Assembly (NCBI RefSeq): GCF_943193125.1
Contig: NZ_CALPCX010000001.1
Coordinates: 744,001 to 808,000 of the forward strand
Reading direction: 5' to 3'
Source: Adlercreutzia agrestimuris
Lineage (GTDB): Bacteria > Actinomycetota > Coriobacteriia > Coriobacteriales > Eggerthellaceae
DNA length: 64,000 bases
Of the stretch, positions 9,688 through 19,169 are shown piece after piece. A program made the translations under genes and the position numbers. Under the pieces are notes generated by a model, which searched no databases, was not told the DNA's origin, and saw only the letters and a program-made list of their open reading frames with translations. The stretch's first letter is position 1. Every line of letters starts with the position of its first letter.

Positions 9688-11961
9688 CTAATTCTTACGA
9701 TCGCGAAGTTTATCCAGCTTGCGAGCGTCGCGTGCACCTGCTCGTCCACCCGCACCTTTGAGGCCGCCCGCATCACGCACGCGAGGGTGTGCGTGCGTAC
9801 TTTCTGCGCTTGCCTGAGCTTCGGCGCGTTCTTGCTCCTCAGCAATCATTTGCGCAAGCAGTGGATCAGGTTCCACGGTGCGAAGCTGTTCTTCACGGAT
9901 AGCTGCAACTCCCGCCTCAACAGCAGTGCCAGCGCGACCTGCTTCAAGGTGAGCAATGGAGGCATCGAAGGCGTTGTTGGTGTTTGTAGCCGAGAAACCT
10001 GGCGCCACCACGCTGCCAAATGCTGCTACTTGAACACCCTGTTCATCGGCAACTGCGCGACCGTCGCTCATGCCGTCTGCCTTAGTACCACGAGCACTTG
10101 TGTTGGGCGTGCCATCCGCGTTAAAGGCGGGCGAAAGTTCGCCATTAGTTTGATCGGGATAGTCAAAGTCACTTGCAGCGCTTCGCCATTTCCCACCAAG
10201 GCGTGAGGCAAAATTGGCGGGTTCGTTCGTAATCCAGAGTTTGGCTAAATGCGCAACGTGGGTAGGTTTAACGTCGAAAGCCCAGTTCAATTCTGACTTT
10301 TCAGCAACTGTGCTCTCTGAGAGTCGTTCAAACTCTTCTTTGAGCTGGGCAAGCCGCTTATCAATGCGACCTGTGCCGTTGTAGAGCACGTCATCCAAAC
10401 GGTTCATTTGCTCGCGTGCTTGACGAATGCGTGCATCCACTCCTGCGGCCATTCCCGCGTCCAAAATGCCGTGTTCACCTTTAATGCGGTTGATGTCCAG
10501 CGCCGCATCATAAGTTGCATCCACCATTTCATCTGCTGACATGTACACGCTCTCATAGTTCATGATGTGTTTCCATGACGGCAAAATCATGCGCTTGCGA
10601 TGCTCTTCAAATGTTCGCGCGCGCAATTTGTAGCCAAATTGCTCTGGATTATCAAATGCAATGGAGCCAACATCCAGAAATGGCGCCATGGGCGAGGTCA
10701 TTACTACAAGACGCGGATCGTAGTTCACGCGTTCGTAGAGATGTTGCACATAGGCGCCCGTCTCACGCACGCTTGCAGCGGTTTGCTTGGGGATGCCTGT
10801 CATAAAGTAGAGGTCGAACCGCTCACAGTTAGGGTGCGAAAGCGCATCAACAATAGTTTCTTCCAGCTCGGCCATGGTGTAGTGACCTTTACCAAACGCC
10901 GCGCGAACATCATCATCATGGCTTTCGGCAGAAATCTCAATTGACCAGCTATCAAGGTTTTCATCCAAAAGCGAATAAAAATCGTCGCCGCCGGGGGGTG
11001 GTCCGAAAAACTCAAATCCAATGGGATTGCGAACCTTGTCTTTAAGTCCCGTAATAAATTTGTGTGTGTATGCCTCTCCCGCTTGCAAGAAATCATTCAA
11101 TACAAAAATGGGACCCCAGACATGATTTTGCACATTTTGAATATCGCGAATCAAAAGAGACGGATCGCGCCACGCCACGCGTCTGCGTCCGAAGTGATTG
11201 CGAAACGCATAAGCACTTCCACCGCATGTTGCGCAATTGCGCGCACACCCGCGACATGACAACCCCGCAGTAACAGGGTATGACAGCCAACCTTTCATAG
11301 GAAGGTAGCTGGTCATATCATGGTGGCGAAGCACGCCTTTCATGGGATAGGCGTAGTCCATAGAGATGGCATTCATGTCATCGGGAACCCATGAGAGAGG
11401 GTTGATATGGATAGCACCTGAGGCGTCTTTCCAAGTCAAATTTGGAATATCTGATAAGTCGCCCACGGCAGTGTGCGTACGCTCTGCGCGCGCAACGCGC
11501 TCAATGAGCATGCGCATGGGTTCTTCGGTTGAGTCTCCGCGAAAGACATAATCAATGCAGTCATATTTGATAAGGTCTTCGTGAAAGATTGACGAAGATA
11601 AACCGCCAAACGAGATGGGGGTGTGTGGGTGAAGACGCTTGAGAATCTTCGTCACTTCAATGGATCCATGGCAGTGCGGCATCCAGTGCAAGTCAATTCC
11701 AAACATGCGTGAATCAAGTTTTGCCAGATTAGCCTCTACGTCGAAATTCTTTTTATGCAGCATCATGGATGCAAGGTTGTAGATGCGTGCGCGCAATCCG
11801 TGACGTTCCAGATATTCGCAAAGCGTAGTGAGTCCAAGCGGATACATCTCAAAAATGGGCGTTGAGGGCACCATGTCTGAAACAGGGCCGTACATAATAG
11901 AGCGCTCGCGAAAATCATAAGTTGCGGGCGCATGAATGTATGTCATATCTAGTGATTCCAT
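9688..11961 (-). CDS. B12-binding-type radical SAM protein with low-complexity tail
   Basis: 757 residues. Residues 1 to about 170 resemble a cobalamin-binding-type Rossmann domain (for example ISFGGLSSSIF). The radical SAM cluster motif is C239-x3-C243-x2-C246, preceded by Cys236, in the setting SCRGCARNC. The core continues to about residue 480. From about residue 520 there is a charged helical stretch, and from about residue 610 a tail rich in Ala, Gly, Glu and Arg without recognisable fold. It resembles the uncharacterised TIGR04190-like radical SAM/B12 proteins; the reaction is unknown. The start could be the ATG at 11961 or the one at 11946, as neither has a strong ribosome-binding site. 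It is divergent from the amidohydrolase at 12086. Confidence 0.85.
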   Translation of the reverse strand: MESLDMTYIHAPATYDFRERSIMYGPVSDMVPSTPIFEMYPLGLTTLCEYLERHGLRARIYNLASMMLHKKNFDVEANLAKLDSRMFGIDLHWMPHCHGSIEVTKILKRLHPHTPISFGGLSSSIFHEDLIKYDCIDYVFRGDSTEEPMRMLIERVARAERTHTAVGDLSDIPNLTWKDASGAIHINPLSWVPDDMNAISMDYAYPMKGVLRHHDMTSYLPMKGWLSYPVTAGLSCRGCARNCATCGGSAYAFRNHFGRRRVAWRDPSLLIRDIQNVQNHVWGPIFVLNDFLQAGEAYTHKFITGLKDKVRNPIGFEFFGPPPGGDDFYSLLDENLDSWSIEISAESHDDDVRAAFGKGHYTMAELEETIVDALSHPNCERFDLYFMTGIPKQTAASVRETGAYVQHLYERVNYDPRLVVMTSPMAPFLDVGSIAFDNPEQFGYKLRARTFEEHRKRMILPSWKHIMNYESVYMSADEMVDATYDAALDINRIKGEHGILDAGMAAGVDARIRQAREQMNRLDDVLYNGTGRIDKRLAQLKEEFERLSESTVAEKSELNWAFDVKPTHVAHLAKLWITNEPANFASRLGGKWRSAASDFDYPDQTNGELSPAFNADGTPNTSARGTKADGMSDGRAVADEQGVQVAAFGSVVAPGFSATNTNNAFDASIAHLEAGRAGTAVEAGVAAIREEQLRTVEPDPLLAQMIAEEQERAEAQASAESTHAHPRVRDAGGLKGAGGRAGARDARKLDKLRDRKN

Positions 11962-12085
11962 GGCGGTTAGTATAACGCGTTTATTGTTGACAATGACCGA
12001 TTAGCGCTTAGCGCTCATAAAAAAGCAGTATCGTGCATGTTAGTATGTTCGTTTAACGATTCCCGATGAGATAGGCGGAACAAAT

Positions 12086-13441
12086 ATGCTGCTCACCGCG
12101 CAATATATTCTTCCCATCACGTCTGAACCATTTCAGAATGGCGCAATTTTGGTGCGCGATGGTTTAATTCGCGACATTGGCCCTGTTGAGAGCCTTAAAC
12201 TTCGCTATCCTGACGAAGAGGTTAAAGATTTTGGCAGTGCCGCAATTATGCCCGGTTTGGTCGACCTGCACACTCATTTGGAGAATGCGGTAATTCGTGG
12301 CATTGTGCACGATGTGCCTTATACGACATGGATTATGTCGCTGGTAGAAACGAGCAACAAACTTGATGTTGCCGATTGGTACGATTCGGCAATTCTTGGC
12401 GGTCTTGAAGCGCTTTCAAGTGGTATCACCTGTGTTGCTGATATTACCGCAACGGGTGCAGCTTCAACGGCAACGCAAAAGTTGGGTTTGCGCAGCGTGA
12501 TTTATCGCGAGGTAGGCGCTATGGATAAGCGCCGCGTTGATTATGCAATGCGGCTGGCCGAAAATGACATCTTGCACTGGCGCGAAGAGGTTGATCCTGA
12601 GCGCGTGACTATAGGTATTGCACCTGCTGCTATGTATGCTTGCCATCCGTCGGTGTTTGGTCGTGTCACTGAACTGGCTAATCGAGAGCATCTTCCGGTG
12701 GCAATGCATATGGCGGGAAATCGCGAAGAATTCAACTTTATTAAGTATGGTTCTTCGCCATTTGCGGTTCATGTTATGGATGACAAACGCGGATATGTTG
12801 AGGTGCCACCTTGGCTGCCAACGGGAACTACTCCTGTTCGCTATGCACTTAACTGGGGCGCGTTTGAAGCTGAAAATGTGTTAGCAATCCATTGTGTGCA
12901 TGTGGATGAGAAAGACATCCAAAAGCTCAAGAAATATGATGTTGCCGTTGGTGTTTGTCCGCGCATTAATGCACAACTTGGCATGGGGGTTGCTCCTATG
13001 AGTGAATTCTTGCGCGCTGGTCTGCGTTTGGGATTAGGCACTGACTCTCCAGCCGCCACGGATTCAACAGACATGTTTGAGGAGATGCGTCTGGGCATGT
13101 TGGTTCAGCGTGCAGTTAACACCAGCACCTTTTTGGAATCTGCTACCATGCTTGAAATGGCAACGATGGGTGGCGCGCGTGCGCTCAGGCTTGACGACAA
13201 GATCGGTTCGCTTGAAGTGGGCAAATGTGCTGACATCATTGCGGTTGATTTATCAGGCTCTCATCAAACACCCACAACCGATCCGGTGTCTGCAGTGGTT
13301 AACACCTGCACTGGTTCAGACGTGCTCATGACTATGGTTGCTGGTGTGCCGCTGTACGAAACGAATAAGTGGAATGTGGGCGTTGAAGTTGCTCGCAGCA
13401 TTGCTCGAGTTATTGAGATTCGCGGTAAATTGCGCGATTAA
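12086..13441 (+). CDS. Metal-dependent amidohydrolase (TRZ/ATZ, SAH/MTA-deaminase-like)
   Basis: 451 residues of the amidohydrolase superfamily. Metal-ligand and active-site elements are visible: VDLHTHLE near residue 64, HMAGNREE around 210, HCVHVDE around 270 and GLGTDSPAATDSTDMFEEM around 315-333. The order and spacing fit the S-adenosylhomocysteine/methylthioadenosine deaminase and chlorohydrolase branch. The HxAE motif usual in deaminases is HMAG here, so the exact substrate is uncertain. The ribosome-binding site (AGGCGGA) is modest. A small membrane-protein gene follows after 15 bases, probably in the same transcript. Confidence 0.85.
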   Translation: MLLTAQYILPITSEPFQNGAILVRDGLIRDIGPVESLKLRYPDEEVKDFGSAAIMPGLVDLHTHLENAVIRGIVHDVPYTTWIMSLVETSNKLDVADWYDSAILGGLEALSSGITCVADITATGAASTATQKLGLRSVIYREVGAMDKRRVDYAMRLAENDILHWREEVDPERVTIGIAPAAMYACHPSVFGRVTELANREHLPVAMHMAGNREEFNFIKYGSSPFAVHVMDDKRGYVEVPPWLPTGTTPVRYALNWGAFEAENVLAIHCVHVDEKDIQKLKKYDVAVGVCPRINAQLGMGVAPMSEFLRAGLRLGLGTDSPAATDSTDMFEEMRLGMLVQRAVNTSTFLESATMLEMATMGGARALRLDDKIGSLEVGKCADIIAVDLSGSHQTPTTDPVSAVVNTCTGSDVLMTMVAGVPLYETNKWNVGVEVARSIARVIEIRGKLRD

Positions 13442-13456
13442 TCGAGGAAAGAGACC

Positions 13457-13660
13457 ATGGGTACAAACCAGAAAGTAACCGCAAAGCAAAGAGCTGAACG
13501 CATCAAGGCTGCTGAGGAGCGCGAAAAGCGCGAAAAGGCGCGTCGTGAGGCAGAAGCGCGCGGGAAGAAAATCTTCACCATTATTGTATGCGTGATATTG
13601 GTGCTTGCGTTAGGCATTCCAACTGTTGCTTTGGCGTTTCTTGGTGGCGGTGCGGCATAA
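13457..13660 (+). CDS. Small single-pass membrane protein with charged N-terminal helix
   Basis: 67 residues. The first 37 are an uninterrupted Lys/Arg/Glu/Ala helix with ERIKAAEEREKREKARREA; one hydrophobic segment (about 39-61) follows, ending in FLGGGAA. GAGGAAAG precedes the ATG. The pattern resembles short uncharacterised actinobacterial membrane proteins found near translocation genes. It sits 15 bases after the amidohydrolase and upstream of the tat genes. Function unknown. Confidence 0.65.
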   Translation: MGTNQKVTAKQRAERIKAAEEREKREKARREAEARGKKIFTIIVCVILVLALGIPTVALAFLGGGAA

Positions 13661-13803
13661 AACGTGTTGCCAGTTGCGGTGTTGGCAAATCATGAAAATA
13701 GCTTGTTAGATATCATGGCGTTTTTGCCTATGGTATTATGTATCGTTGCCGCGTTGTAACGTGGTGAAATTGTTGTGACAAAATCCGTGCAAAGGGGATT
13801 GCC

Positions 13804-14736
13804 TTGTTTGGTATCGGTGGATTCGAGCTTTTTCTCATTCTGCTGTTCGGGTTTTTGATTTTTGGACCCGATAAGCTGCCAGCTCTTGCAAAAACCCTGG
13901 GTAAAGCAATTGGAAAATTCCGTGACGCCCAGGAAGAGATGAATAAAGTAATCAAGACTGAGGTTTACGACCCCAACTCTGATGAACCGTTCAAAAATCC
14001 GTTGGATGCGCTTTCAAAGATTGGCGAATCTGACGAAAAGGAAGAGTCAGATAAGAAAAAGGATGACGCTGCCCAGAGCAAAAAGTCGTCAGCGACATCC
14101 ACCTCATCAGCTTCTCCTGCCAAAAATGAAAGCTTTAGTGAGCGCAAGGCTCGTTACGAAAAAGAACGCGCTGCTAAAAAGGCTGCTGAAGAAGAGGCAG
14201 CAAAAGAGGCCGCTAAGCAAGAGCGCGCTGCAAAGGCCGCTGCGGGTGCAGCTGTGAAGCCAGCAGCAAGTGCTGCCGCGAAGCCCGCTGCCGCTGCTAA
14301 ACCTGCAGCCACCACTGCCAAACCTGCATCGGCCGCGAAGCCTGCAGCTACAACTGCCAAGCCTGCGACCAGCTCTGCTAAACCGGCAGCTGACTCTGCC
14401 GCAAAGCCCGATCCGGCGAAGCTTTATGGCACTAAACCGGCAACCACTGCGGTAAAGCCTGCCACCGCCGCTAAGTCTGCAACTGCTAAACCTGCTTCGG
14501 ATACAAAACCTGCAGCTAAGTCTGCATCAACCACTAAGTCTACTTCGACCGCGAAGCCTGCAGCTAAGTCTGCTTCTAAGGCGCCAGCAAAGAAAGCGGC
14601 CCCGAAGACAGATGCTGAAAAAGCCGCTGCTCGTTCAGCTGCAGCAAAAAAAGCTGCTGCAACACGTGCGGCTAACAAGAAGAAAGCAGCTGAAGAAGCT
14701 GCCGCAAAAGCCGCTCAAGAAAAGAAAGGGGAATAA
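13804..14736 (+). CDS. tatA: Sec-independent translocase TatA/TatB with long Lys-Pro-Ala tail
   Basis: 310 residues, far longer than the usual 60-150 for TatA or TatB. Residues 1-20 form the membrane helix (FGIGGFELFLILLFGFLIFG), followed by the conserved FGPDKLP hinge and an amphipathic helix to about residue 55. From residue 110 to the end the chain is almost entirely Ala, Lys, Pro, Ser and Thr with many KPAA/KPAT units, histone-H1-like. The start is a TTG preceded by AAAGGGGA. Together with tatC three bases downstream it forms the pore for folded, twin-arginine proteins, of which this window encodes at least five. TatA and TatB roles cannot be separated from sequence. Confidence 0.92.
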   Translation: MFGIGGFELFLILLFGFLIFGPDKLPALAKTLGKAIGKFRDAQEEMNKVIKTEVYDPNSDEPFKNPLDALSKIGESDEKEESDKKKDDAAQSKKSSATSTSSASPAKNESFSERKARYEKERAAKKAAEEEAAKEAAKQERAAKAAAGAAVKPAASAAAKPAAAAKPAATTAKPASAAKPAATTAKPATSSAKPAADSAAKPDPAKLYGTKPATTAVKPATAAKSATAKPASDTKPAAKSASTTKSTSTAKPAAKSASKAPAKKAAPKTDAEKAAARSAAAKKAAATRAANKKKAAEEAAAKAAQEKKGE

Positions 14737-14739
14737 GCT

Positions 14740-15573
14740 ATGCCTATCGGACCGGCGCGAATGCCCCTCTTTGACCACCTTGGTGAGCTTCGCATGCGCT
14801 TGGTGCGCATCGTAGCTTGTTTAGCCATTGCGGTTGTTATTTTCTATATGGCCACGCCAACGATTGGCCAGTTTTTGCTGCTCCCTATTGCTGAATTTTT
14901 ACCTACTGACGCTAACGGTTTTGCCTCTTTGCAGGCTATTGATCCGTTTGAGGCGTTTGCAGTGCGCTTCAAGATTTCCATTTGGGCCTCCATTGTGGCT
15001 TGCGCACCGGTTATCTTGTGGCAGATTCTTGCATTCTTCTTGCCAGCTTTAAAGCCCAACGAGCGCAAGTGGTTTATCCCCACGTTTGCAGCTGCGGTTG
15101 CTTTGTTTATTTTCGGCACCGTATTCTGCTATGCCATCATCTTAAACCCCGCATTCCAGTGGCTTACTGATCAGGCGCTAGGTTTGGGCTATGTGGCTCC
15201 ACGTATGTCGTCGTATGTGGATATCATTATCAAGTTTGAAATATGCTTCGGCTTTGCTTTTGAGTTGCCGCTTGTAATCTTTTATCTGGTTATCTTTGAC
15301 GTTGTGCCTTATAAGAAGTTACGCAATAGTTGGCGTACGGTATATGTTGTGCTCATGGTTGTTTCGGCTATGGCAACACCTGATGCTTCGCCGGTTACCA
15401 TGCTGCTCATGTTTGCAGCTATGGTTGCACTGTATGAGGGCAGTTTGCTGATTGCGCGTGTGGTTTTAGCGAAGCGCATTAAGAAGCAAAATGCTCAGAT
15501 TGCACAAGAAGAGGCTGATGAGGCTGCCGAGGCTAAAGCAGCGGCTAAGAAAAAAGCGCTCAAGAAGAAATAG
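14740..15573 (+). CDS. tatC: Sec-independent protein translocase TatC
   Basis: 277 residues with six hydrophobic segments. The family start M-P-L-F-D-H-L-x-E-L-R (here MPLFDHLGELRMR) and the conserved F-x-x-x-F-x-x-E-x-P stretch (FGFAFELPLVIFY) are seen. TatC is the twin-arginine signal receptor. It starts three bases after the tatA stop, so the two are translated together. The Lys/Ala-rich C-terminus (after about 250) is longer than in E. coli. A hairpin terminator follows. Confidence 0.95.
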   Translation: MPIGPARMPLFDHLGELRMRLVRIVACLAIAVVIFYMATPTIGQFLLLPIAEFLPTDANGFASLQAIDPFEAFAVRFKISIWASIVACAPVILWQILAFFLPALKPNERKWFIPTFAAAVALFIFGTVFCYAIILNPAFQWLTDQALGLGYVAPRMSSYVDIIIKFEICFGFAFELPLVIFYLVIFDVVPYKKLRNSWRTVYVVLMVVSAMATPDASPVTMLLMFAAMVALYEGSLLIARVVLAKRIKKQNAQIAQEEADEAAEAKAAAKKKALKKK

Positions 15574-15597
15574 GCGAACGCTTTCGGAAGTTTTTTG

Positions 15598-15626
15598 AGA
15601 GCCCGCGTCTGCGCGGGCTCTTTCGT
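15598..15626 (+). terminator. Terminator of the tat operon
   Basis: AGAGCCCGC (15598-15606) pairs perfectly with GCGGGCTCT (15613-15621), with a six-base loop, followed by TTTCGT. It lies 25 bases past tatC and separates tat from hypA. Confidence 0.8.
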
Positions 15627-15657
15627 ATAACAAGTGCTCGGAGGCGTGAGGAGTGCC

Positions 15658-16068
15658 ATGCACGAATTAGGAATTATGACCGGCGTTATGGATGCGGTCG
15701 AAAAATCAGCACGAGAAGCCGGTGCCACTCAGGTGCTTGAAGTAACACTTTCGGTAGGCGAGATGACCGAAGCCATTGAGGATGCTTTGCAGTTTGCATT
15801 TGAGGTATTAAGCGAAGGCTCTGATCTGAGCAAAGGTGCAAAGCTCACCATCAATATGATTCCACCAAAAAGTAAATGTTTAGAATGTGGCGCAATCTAT
15901 ACTCATGATCGGTTTCATATGCTTTGTCCAGAATGCGGCAGTTTTGCTACGCAACTTTTAGAAGGACGAGAGCTTCAAATTGACTCCATTGAGGTTGATC
16001 TTCCCGATAAAGGTACAGAGAACACCGAAGAGAGTGCTTCTCTGGGCGCATCATCTGATCGTGCGTAA
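15658..16068 (+). CDS. hypA: Hydrogenase nickel-insertion protein HypA
   Basis: 136 residues from the ATG at 15658. The N-terminal MHELGI, with the nickel-binding His2, is invariant in HypA, and GAGGAG precedes it; an earlier in-frame start would bury this motif. Two Cys pairs, CLEC and CPEC, form the zinc site. HypA delivers nickel with HypB to [NiFe]-hydrogenase precursors, and sometimes to urease. The C-terminal 20 residues are acidic and Ser-rich. No hydrogenase structural gene is inside the window. Confidence 0.93.
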   Translation: MHELGIMTGVMDAVEKSAREAGATQVLEVTLSVGEMTEAIEDALQFAFEVLSEGSDLSKGAKLTINMIPPKSKCLECGAIYTHDRFHMLCPECGSFATQLLEGRELQIDSIEVDLPDKGTENTEESASLGASSDRA

Positions 16069-16112
16069 TAATCACATCAAGCAAACTCTGCAAGGTATCT
16101 AAGGAGTAAATC

Positions 16113-16769
16113 GTGGCACATATTGACTTAAAGCAACCCATTTTAGATAAAAATGATCAATTAGCAGCTGAACTTCGCCAGCGTTTTGCTGATAACCACG
16201 TCTTTGTGGTTGATCTTCTGGCAAGCCCCGGATCAGGTAAAACTTCAACAATTTTGGCAACTATTGATGCGTTGCGCGACGAGTTTAACATTGCCGTTAT
16301 TGAGGGCGACATTGCCAGCAGCGTAGACGCAGAGCGCATCAAGGCGCAAGGGACACCTGCTGTACAGATCAACACAGGAGGTGCGTGTCATTTGGAAAGC
16401 GCTATGCTCAAGCGCGCAATTGACATGCTTGATCTGGAACGCCTTGATCTTATCATTATTGAAAACGTTGGCAATTTGGTATGTCCAACCGACTTCGATT
16501 TGGGCGAAAATATGAAGGTAATGATCTTGTCGGTTCCTGAAGGAGACGACAAGCCACTGAAGTACCCTGGCGTATTTCAAGCAGCTGAGGCGGTCATTTT
16601 GAACAAAGTTGATACGTTGCCGGTGTTCAACTTTGACGAAGAAGCCTTCACGAGCTCGGTTAATCAACTGAACCCGCAGGCACCCATCTTCCGCATTGCT
16701 GCCACGAAAGAGCAAGGCGTACACGAATGGGCAGAGTGGTTGGCTGACAAGATTCGCGCGGTGCAATAG
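16113..16769 (+). CDS. hypB: Hydrogenase nickel-insertion GTPase HypB
   Basis: 218 residues. The P-loop SPGSGKT is at 38-44 and the G4 motif NKVD near 166; GACHLES and ENVGNLVCP are typical of HypB. It lacks both the N-terminal CxxCGC metal site of E. coli HypB and a His-rich stretch. The start is GTG with AAGGAG seven bases upstream. It is 44 bases after hypA and 14 before nadE, probably one operon. Confidence 0.93.
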   Translation: MAHIDLKQPILDKNDQLAAELRQRFADNHVFVVDLLASPGSGKTSTILATIDALRDEFNIAVIEGDIASSVDAERIKAQGTPAVQINTGGACHLESAMLKRAIDMLDLERLDLIIIENVGNLVCPTDFDLGENMKVMILSVPEGDDKPLKYPGVFQAAEAVILNKVDTLPVFNFDEEAFTSSVNQLNPQAPIFRIAATKEQGVHEWAEWLADKIRAVQ

Positions 16770-16783
16770 TAAGGAGTTACCAC

Positions 16784-17611
16784 ATGGATGCTGAACAGCG
16801 TTACGAACTGTGTGTGACAGAACTGAAGACATTCATGGATTCATGTGGCTTTACTGAGGTTGTCGTTGGTTTGTCAGGTGGTATTGATTCAGCGCTTGCG
16901 GCCACGATGGCGGCTGATGCTGTGGGCGCGCAGCGCGTGCACGGTGTGCTACTGCCTGGCCCGTATTCGTCTACGCACTCGGTTGATGACGCGCAAGAAC
17001 TGGCAAAACGTCTTGGCATGCATACTGAAACGGTATCAATCTGTGAACCGTATGAGGCGTTCGCCCGTGCGCTTGCCACGCCATGTGGTGGTCAGCTTTC
17101 GGGGCTTGCTGCACAGAATACGCAAGCACGCTGTCGCATGATTGTATTGATGGCGCTTTCAAACACCTATGGCTGGATGCTTTTAAATACCGGCAATAAA
17201 AGTGAGGCTATGATGGGCTACTCAACGCTGTACGGAGATACAGCTGGAGCCTTCGCCGTCTTGGGTGGCCTCTATAAAACAGAGGTATACCAATTGGCTC
17301 GGTGGCGAAATGAACACGTGCCAACTTACTCATGTTGTTTGGCTTGTGCGCCCATTCCGCAAAATACCATTGATAAGCCGCCAAGTGCTGAGCTTGCGCC
17401 CGATCAATGCGACGAGGCAAGTTTGGGTATTGACTATGATGCTTTGGATCAGATTCTAAAAGCGCATATCGAACGCGGGTTTAACGAGCAAGCGTTGGTG
17501 GAGGCTGGATTTGATGCGTCGCAGGTAAACAGTGTATTGCGTCGTGTGCAGGCAAGCGAATTCAAACGTGCGCTTGAACCGCCTTACCCTTCGGCGCGTT
17601 TTTATTCATAA
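16784..17611 (+). CDS. nadE: NAD synthetase (ammonia-dependent)
   Basis: 275 residues with the ATP-pyrophosphatase loop SGGIDS at 31-36 and the NaAD/ATP-site elements NTGNKSE and YGDTAG. It converts deamido-NAD and ammonia to NAD in the cytoplasm. It lacks the N-terminal glutaminase (nitrilase) domain found in many actinobacteria, so it must use free ammonia. AAGGAG precedes the ATG. A flavoreductase gene begins 13 bases after its stop. Confidence 0.93.
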   Translation: MDAEQRYELCVTELKTFMDSCGFTEVVVGLSGGIDSALAATMAADAVGAQRVHGVLLPGPYSSTHSVDDAQELAKRLGMHTETVSICEPYEAFARALATPCGGQLSGLAAQNTQARCRMIVLMALSNTYGWMLLNTGNKSEAMMGYSTLYGDTAGAFAVLGGLYKTEVYQLARWRNEHVPTYSCCLACAPIPQNTIDKPPSAELAPDQCDEASLGIDYDALDQILKAHIERGFNEQALVEAGFDASQVNSVLRRVQASEFKRALEPPYPSARFYS

Positions 17612-17624
17612 GAGGGGAGGCGTT

Positions 17625-19157
17625 ATGGAGCGCAGAGCATTTTTTAAGTTAGTTGGGCTTTCGGCGGCAGCATGCGCAACGCCGACGCTTTTGAGCGGCT
17701 GTACGCCTTCTACGGTTGTTGAAGAAGAGACGGATTCAGATGTATCGTCTCAAGAGACTTTTGGTGTTGCTGATCAGCCAGAGGTGTCATTTAACTCAAC
17801 AACAGATGTGCTTATCATAGGAACAGGTGTCACCGGTTTGTCGTGTGCCTTGCCGCTATTGCAGGCAGGGTATCAGGTGACACTCTGCGAGAAGCAAGAT
17901 AAGCTTGGCGGAGACAGCTATGAGTCTGATGGCATCATGTATGTGGCTGGAAGCAAAACGCAAGAAAAAGCCGGCATCAAAGCTACAGCTTCTCAACTGT
18001 GGGATAAACGCAAAGCCCAGCTTGAACGTGAGAACTATTCCGAGCTTGATTTCGCCCGCAAGCTTTTTGAGGCCAGTGGCGAATGGGCTGATGTGTTAGC
18101 GGATGATTGTGCATCGGTGTTTGCCGATCCAAAAACCTATAGCGACGATGGCGTCAATGAAGGAATCTTGCTTCCCAAAAATGGCATTGGAGATATGGTA
18201 AGCGTTCTTGGTCCGTTGCGTGATACGTTAACGTCGCTTGGCGCGGTGTTTCAGACGGGTTATACCTGCTGTGCACTCATTAGCAACAATAAAGGAGAGA
18301 TATGCGGAGCACGGTTTGTTTCCGCAGATCAAGGTGATATTAAGGATATCCGCGCAGCTTATGTAGTCATGGCAACGGGCGGATTTGTCAGCAGCCAGGC
18401 TTTGGTGAATGCCTACGCGCCAGATTGGGTGCGTGTTGGATGTTATACCGTGGCAAGTGACGGTCAAGGTCAACTGCTGTGCGAAGGAGTTGGCGGTCAG
18501 CTATCGGGTATGGATAATGCTATCGTTTTGACTTCCGATGTGCCCGCTGTTGCAGCATGGGGCCTTTTTGGCCCGACGCTTGATGTAAGCCCGCTCGGAG
18601 AACGCATTGCCCCAGAAGACACCATGACGGCATCGGCACGTGCTTGTGTGGTTGCCTACGATGGCTTTTGGTGGACTATTTTTACCAACGCGCTTTCGGA
18701 GGGAAGCCAGTCGCGAAGTGTTGCGCAGGTTGTCAGCAGTTATAAAACGCGAACCTATGGGCCATATGATGATCTATCTGCTTTGGCAAGCGGGTGCAAT
18801 ATTCCTTCTGAGCAGCTTGAGAAGACGTTTGAAGCATACGAAAAGATGGTTGATGACAAGAAGGATTCACTTGGCAGAACATCGCAGTGGGTTTCGCTTG
18901 AGGCGCCTTATTATGCTTTTAAGCAAATTCCCGTTCGCTGTGTGACGCACGGTGGAGTAGTAACCGATGACACGGGGCAAGTTCAAAATGCTGCTGGTCA
19001 AGCAATTGTGGGATTGTATTGCTGTGGGTCAGCGGCCGCTAAAGGAGGCCAGGGCTTGGCGTCAAATGGTGCATTTGGCATGCTGACAGGGCGCGCGTTG
19101 GTGGATAAGCTCAATGAGCGCAAGAGTCAAGTTGAAGCCAGCAGTTCAGGAAACTAG
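17625..19157 (+). CDS. Tat-exported FAD-dependent reductase (subfamily C)
   Basis: 510 residues from the ATG at 17625, chosen because AGAGGGGAGG lies just upstream and the Tat motif ERRAFFK then starts the protein. A lipobox LLSGC places Cys26 for lipidation. The dinucleotide fold is GTGVTG (66-71). Unlike the other four reductases it keeps a His in the THGG element (as in fumarate reductase), but its C-terminal loop, GGQGLASNGAFGMLTGR, lacks the catalytic Arg of fumarate reductase, and the usual RFxNE element is only GERIAPED. No heme or FMN domain. A histidine kinase and response regulator follow directly. The acceptor is unknown. Confidence 0.85.
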   Translation: MERRAFFKLVGLSAAACATPTLLSGCTPSTVVEEETDSDVSSQETFGVADQPEVSFNSTTDVLIIGTGVTGLSCALPLLQAGYQVTLCEKQDKLGGDSYESDGIMYVAGSKTQEKAGIKATASQLWDKRKAQLERENYSELDFARKLFEASGEWADVLADDCASVFADPKTYSDDGVNEGILLPKNGIGDMVSVLGPLRDTLTSLGAVFQTGYTCCALISNNKGEICGARFVSADQGDIKDIRAAYVVMATGGFVSSQALVNAYAPDWVRVGCYTVASDGQGQLLCEGVGGQLSGMDNAIVLTSDVPAVAAWGLFGPTLDVSPLGERIAPEDTMTASARACVVAYDGFWWTIFTNALSEGSQSRSVAQVVSSYKTRTYGPYDDLSALASGCNIPSEQLEKTFEAYEKMVDDKKDSLGRTSQWVSLEAPYYAFKQIPVRCVTHGGVVTDDTGQVQNAAGQAIVGLYCCGSAAAKGGQGLASNGAFGMLTGRALVDKLNERKSQVEASSSGN

Positions 19158-19169
19158 TGCAGCTATGGT

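Noticed and set aside
9607..10206. 199-residue plus-strand frame opposite the radical SAM tail
   Set aside because: Shadow of the low-complexity C-terminus of the minus-strand gene.
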